Assembly (NCBI GenBank): GCA_024274855.1
Contig: JAJSAJ010000201.1
Span: forward strand, 1-7,906
Source: Planctomycetota bacterium
Lineage (GTDB): Bacteria; Planctomycetota; Planctomycetia; Pirellulales; Pirellulaceae
Direction of reading: 5' to 3'
DNA: 7,906 nucleotides
The notes below the pieces were generated by a model. The model saw nothing but the letters and a program-made list of their open reading frames with translations, was not told where the DNA came from and made no database searches. A program made the position numbers and the translations under genes. Of the stretch, positions 5,330 to 7,906 are shown piece after piece (position 1 is the first letter of the stretch; each line of letters opens with the position of its first letter).

Positions 5330-7525
5330 TTAACTTTCGTCCACGGGGCCTACCAAAACATGATTGCCACGTACTTGTATAACATATACGGGCGTGCCGC
5401 GTGGTACCAGCATCCCGTCGCTGATGACATTGACCAATTCGTCGCCGAACAGGGCTTTGCCCGATGGCGTCAATTGCGTCGTTGCCACGCCCCGCTTTCC
5501 TTCCAGGTGCGTCCAGTCAACGAGCTGTTCGACCTCGTCCAGCTGCTCGCTGTCCGGTGTGGGCAACATCATCCGGCAAAATAGCGGAGCGTCGGGCAGG
5601 ATTCTGCGCATGATCCACAACGCCACCAGGACCCCGCCGGCCGCCGTAACCATCGAGAACATCGAGCTCGGCAATTGGTCGAATTGGTACGCATTGCGGG
5701 GAATTACGAAAGTCTGACTCGCCAAAACGATCGAGCTGAGCACCATGATGCCGCCGCCGATTCCGAAAACGCCGAACCCGGGAATGACAAAAATCTCCAG
5801 TGCCAGGCAGATCAACCCGCCGCCAAACAGGACGATCTCCAGCCAACCCGCAGTTCCGTTAAGAAACTGGGCCCAGAAAAACAGCATGAAACAGAACCCG
5901 GACACAAATCCGGCCACGCCGATGCCCGGTGCGGAAGCCTCGGTGATCAATGCGAAAAAGGCAACGAACAGCAGCGTGCGCGCAAACCAGGGCTGCATCG
6001 CCAACCGTTCGATCGAGGTGACCAACGAGTTGCGTTTTGCGACCGCTACCGCGTCGTCAATATGAAACGTGGCAAAGACCGACTTCAAGTCGGGGGCCGT
6101 GCCACGGACTAATCCCAGCTGCTTCGCCTGTGCACCGGAAATACCGTCGGCCAATTGCAGTCGACGGTCGCGGACCCATTGGCCAGGGTCTCGCTGCTCT
6201 TGACGCTCCCGCTCGCAGAAATTGCGACTCTCGTTGCCCCCTTCACGATGGAAACGGAATACTTGCAACTTCGGATCGAGCAAGCCGACCAAGGGCGACC
6301 AGTCGCAGCCCTTTGAATCGGCCGCCTTCCGCAGCGAGTCTCGGAAATCGTCCAATTCCCCCCGCTGTAAGAACGTGTCACCGGGACCGCCCAATCGAGC
6401 ATCCTGCGCGATGAACGTGTCGTCGCACATCAACGCCACCGGTGCCGCAACCGATAACGCCTGCCGGCCGATAAATGCCACGGTACGTACCTTGCCCGGA
6501 TCCAGCTCGGAAAAAGCATGGATCAAACGCAATGCCGGCTCCGCCTCGCCGCCAGGACTGTCTATGTCCAGGAAGATCAGGTTGACCTTCTTGTGGGAAA
6601 CCGCATCCTGCAGTGACCGCAATGTTTCGCTGACCAGGCGGGATGTAAGTCGGCCATGGAGATTCAGACGTAGTGCCTTGCGCCCTTGGGGACTAGCTGC
6701 TACATCGATTATCGACTTGGGCGCCAACTGCAGCACATCCGCCAGTTGCTTGCGGTCAGATGCCAAATGACTGCAGAACCCAAATTGCACGCGAAGCTGG
6801 CGACCCGTGAACAGACCGAACTCGCCCGCCGGAATTACCGTCTTCTCCTTCGATGTCTTCGAGTCCGCACGTAACGTTTTCAGCTCGTCCGGCAGCACGT
6901 AACCGGTGCCACCACCAACCAGCTGAACCTCGGTGACTTCCAGTGTCGGGTCGAGCATACCCAATGCGATTGCGACCGGAATCGTGCGTCGCTGCAGTGA
7001 TATCTCGCGATAAGCACTGCGCATCATCGCGTCAATCGACGTTTCGCCCTCACCCGCCGCACCTAACTCGGCGTCCGGTGCCATGATGATCTGCTCGCAG
7101 GCAAGAACCGGGAGCACCGCTTGACCACGAACAGACTTTGGGAGAAAAGCGATCGTTTGAACGTCCCGGAATCGTTCACTGGCCAGGTAACGTGCCAGTG
7201 CCAGCGCCCGCTCGAATCGTGTTGTTCCCGATGCGGCTTTCGTGTCCGGCCGAAACTCGAAGATGACTATTCGCCGAGCTTTCCCAGCGGCCGGTGTTTC
7301 CAGTAACCGGTCAACCGAGGCCATCAGCTGAATGTCCGCTTCGCCGGCAAGCGGCAGAAGAACCGTAACAACATGTGCCTGCACGGCCACCGGTTGGACA
7401 GCTGGTGCCGCTGTGGCCAACGTGCTGCCAACCATGGACTGCGCAGGCAGCCACATCGCCGCTACCATGCAGAGGCAGCTAAACATGAAAGCCAAGCCAC
7501 TTCGGCCGCCTATAGACGATTTCAT
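5330..7525 (-). CDS. NfeD family membrane-anchored ClpP-class protein, possibly inactive
   Basis: From the ATG at 7525-7523 the protein has 731 residues. A frame-extending start at 7597 adds 24 residues but lacks signal-peptide character. Residues 1-42 form a signal peptide (LAFMFSCLCMVAAMWLPAQS). Two ClpP/crotonase-like regions follow (about 51-211 and 284-486), then about five membrane segments (516-532, 537-555, 561-582, 583-604, 621-639) and a cytosolic OB-fold (673-728, with GKRGVATTQLTPSGKA). Known NfeD1 proteases use a Ser-Lys dyad. In region 2 the LDIDSPGG strand (319-326) and a candidate Ser (S358, in ALSVAAPVALMCDD) remain, but the expected Lys position appears not to be Lys. In region 1 the Ser position is G134 (VRGQAVLPVLACE). 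It leads the cluster and probably acts with FloA in envelope quality control or as a scaffold. Confidence 0.9.
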   Translation of the reverse strand: MKSSIGGRSGLAFMFSCLCMVAAMWLPAQSMVGSTLATAAPAVQPVAVQAHVVTVLLPLAGEADIQLMASVDRLLETPAAGKARRIVIFEFRPDTKAASGTTRFERALALARYLASERFRDVQTIAFLPKSVRGQAVLPVLACEQIIMAPDAELGAAGEGETSIDAMMRSAYREISLQRRTIPVAIALGMLDPTLEVTEVQLVGGGTGYVLPDELKTLRADSKTSKEKTVIPAGEFGLFTGRQLRVQFGFCSHLASDRKQLADVLQLAPKSIIDVAASPQGRKALRLNLHGRLTSRLVSETLRSLQDAVSHKKVNLIFLDIDSPGGEAEPALRLIHAFSELDPGKVRTVAFIGRQALSVAAPVALMCDDTFIAQDARLGGPGDTFLQRGELDDFRDSLRKAADSKGCDWSPLVGLLDPKLQVFRFHREGGNESRNFCERERQEQRDPGQWVRDRRLQLADGISGAQAKQLGLVRGTAPDLKSVFATFHIDDAVAVAKRNSLVTSIERLAMQPWFARTLLFVAFFALITEASAPGIGVAGFVSGFCFMLFFWAQFLNGTAGWLEIVLFGGGLICLALEIFVIPGFGVFGIGGGIMVLSSIVLASQTFVIPRNAYQFDQLPSSMFSMVTAAGGVLVALWIMRRILPDAPLFCRMMLPTPDSEQLDEVEQLVDWTHLEGKRGVATTQLTPSGKALFGDELVNVISDGMLVPRGTPVYVIQVRGNHVLVGPVDES

Positions 7526-7660
7526 GACGTGGCCCCCGCAACGTATTACAACAAACAACCGAACTGATGGTCGAATCGGCCCAGTCCATTCGGCCAACCA
7601 ATACGGGTCATTCTACCCCCAGATCGAAATGTTGGAGAGATGGCCTGCTTTTCTCGCAGA

Positions 7661-7666
7661 ATTATA
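7661..7666 (-). promoter_or_regulatory. TATAAT box upstream of the NfeD-FloA cluster
   Basis: A perfect TATAAT stands on the minus strand, about 135 bases upstream of the chosen start of the long NfeD gene. At 17-base spacing the -35 position falls inside the palindromic repeat element (CCGGAG), which is no match to TTGACA. It is the only good -10 box in this intergenic region. Confidence 0.35.
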
Positions 7667-7672
7667 CGGGCA

Positions 7673-7768
7673 GTGTGGGGGGGCTCCGGTTCGGCCTGGC
7701 CAGTTGAGCCGAGCGAGCGAGAAATCCTCGGGACATCCAGGCTCAGCCGGAGCTTCGCCCTCCCACAC
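7673..7768. repeat. Imperfect-palindrome dispersed repeat (WEGEAPAEP type)
   Basis: This element of about 96 bp starts with GTGTGGG and ends with CCCACAC. The left arm (7673-7699) and the right arm (7737-7768) pair over most of their length: after GTGTGGG both carry GGG, GCTCCGG and finally CCTGG, with a 5-base insertion GCGAA in the right arm. The minus strand translates as VWEGEAPAEPG, a phrase I recall from many spurious ORFs in planctomycete and verrucomicrobial genomes. This points to a dispersed, non-autonomous palindromic repeat of REP or MITE style. There is no transposase and no evident target-site duplication. The frame that reads through it (7613-7906, minus) is not considered a gene. 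Confidence 0.7.
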
Positions 7769-7906
7769 AACCAATCGGTGGCCAATTTCGGGACACGCTC
7801 TGAGTCCATGTCGCGTTTTTGCAACATTCGTTTTGGCGATATGTTGCCGATTGTCAACATCGCCTACCCCCAACGACGATCGTCTCGGACAGTGGAACGT
7901 GGCCAC

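Larger units (their letters stand above)
7526..7906. other. Intergenic region upstream of the NfeD-FloA cluster
   Basis: No gene is recognised here. The region contains the palindromic repeat and the TATAAT box. Near the right edge is an imperfect hairpin: GGCGATATGTTG (7835-7846) pairs with CAACATCGCC (7855-7864) over 10 bp with a two-base bulge and an 8-base loop. It has no T run in either direction close enough to call a terminator, so it may be an operator-like site or belong to a gene beyond the edge. Frames reading leftward from the edge lack protein-like composition. Confidence 0.5.

Noticed and set aside
7613..7906. 97-codon minus-strand frame containing WEGEAPAEP
   Set aside because: It is the translation of the palindromic repeat plus flanking sequence. 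Such frames are recurrent annotation artefacts.

Overview
The window looks like a planctomycete chromosome segment, probably from the Pirellula/Rhodopirellula side of the phylum. This is inferred from three things: a flotillin-type FloA gene next to two NfeD-type genes, one of them a long protein with two ClpP-like regions; a dispersed palindromic repeat whose translation reads WEGEAPAEP; and short scattered genes with long, sparse intergenic stretches. Base composition is moderately GC-rich. Every recognisable gene is on the minus strand, so transcription runs from the right edge to the left.

Layout from right to left. 7673-7768 is an imperfect-palindrome repeat element sitting directly upstream of a TATAAT box. 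The main cluster follows. First is a secreted and membrane-anchored NfeD/ClpP-class protein (7525-5330). Seven bases later comes a short NfeD protein (5322-4735), which is cut by a single in-frame TAA into a membrane half and an OB-fold half. Next are the SPFH protein FloA (4603-3557) and an unrecognised basic, proline- and alanine-rich protein (3504-3034). NfeD OB-folds are known to partner with SPFH/flotillin proteins, and the order NfeD-FloA-small protein resembles Bacillus subtilis yqeZ-yqfA-yqfB. The cluster is therefore probably one membrane-domain organisation and quality-control operon.

Further left is a 3-hydroxyisobutyrate-dehydrogenase-family oxidoreductase (2845-1901). An unusual protein-like reading frame continues in frame past its stop codon (1900-1739). 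A single-domain CheY-like response regulator (1428-991) follows, with promoter-like elements upstream. At the far left, 448-537 encodes a 29-residue, extremely basic protein with a very good Shine-Dalgarno sequence and GTG start. It resembles the tiny ribosome-associated bS22/AURKAIP1-COX24 type and is easy to miss in annotation. The window opens with an exact 70-bp tandem duplication containing self-palindromic hairpins.

The observations most worth following up are the stop-interrupted NfeD, the 29-aa basic protein, the in-frame extension after the oxidoreductase, and the apparent loss of protease catalytic residues in the long NfeD protein. I saw no complete insertion sequence, CRISPR array, tRNA, rRNA or defence system. 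I found no clear evidence for a wholly new system.
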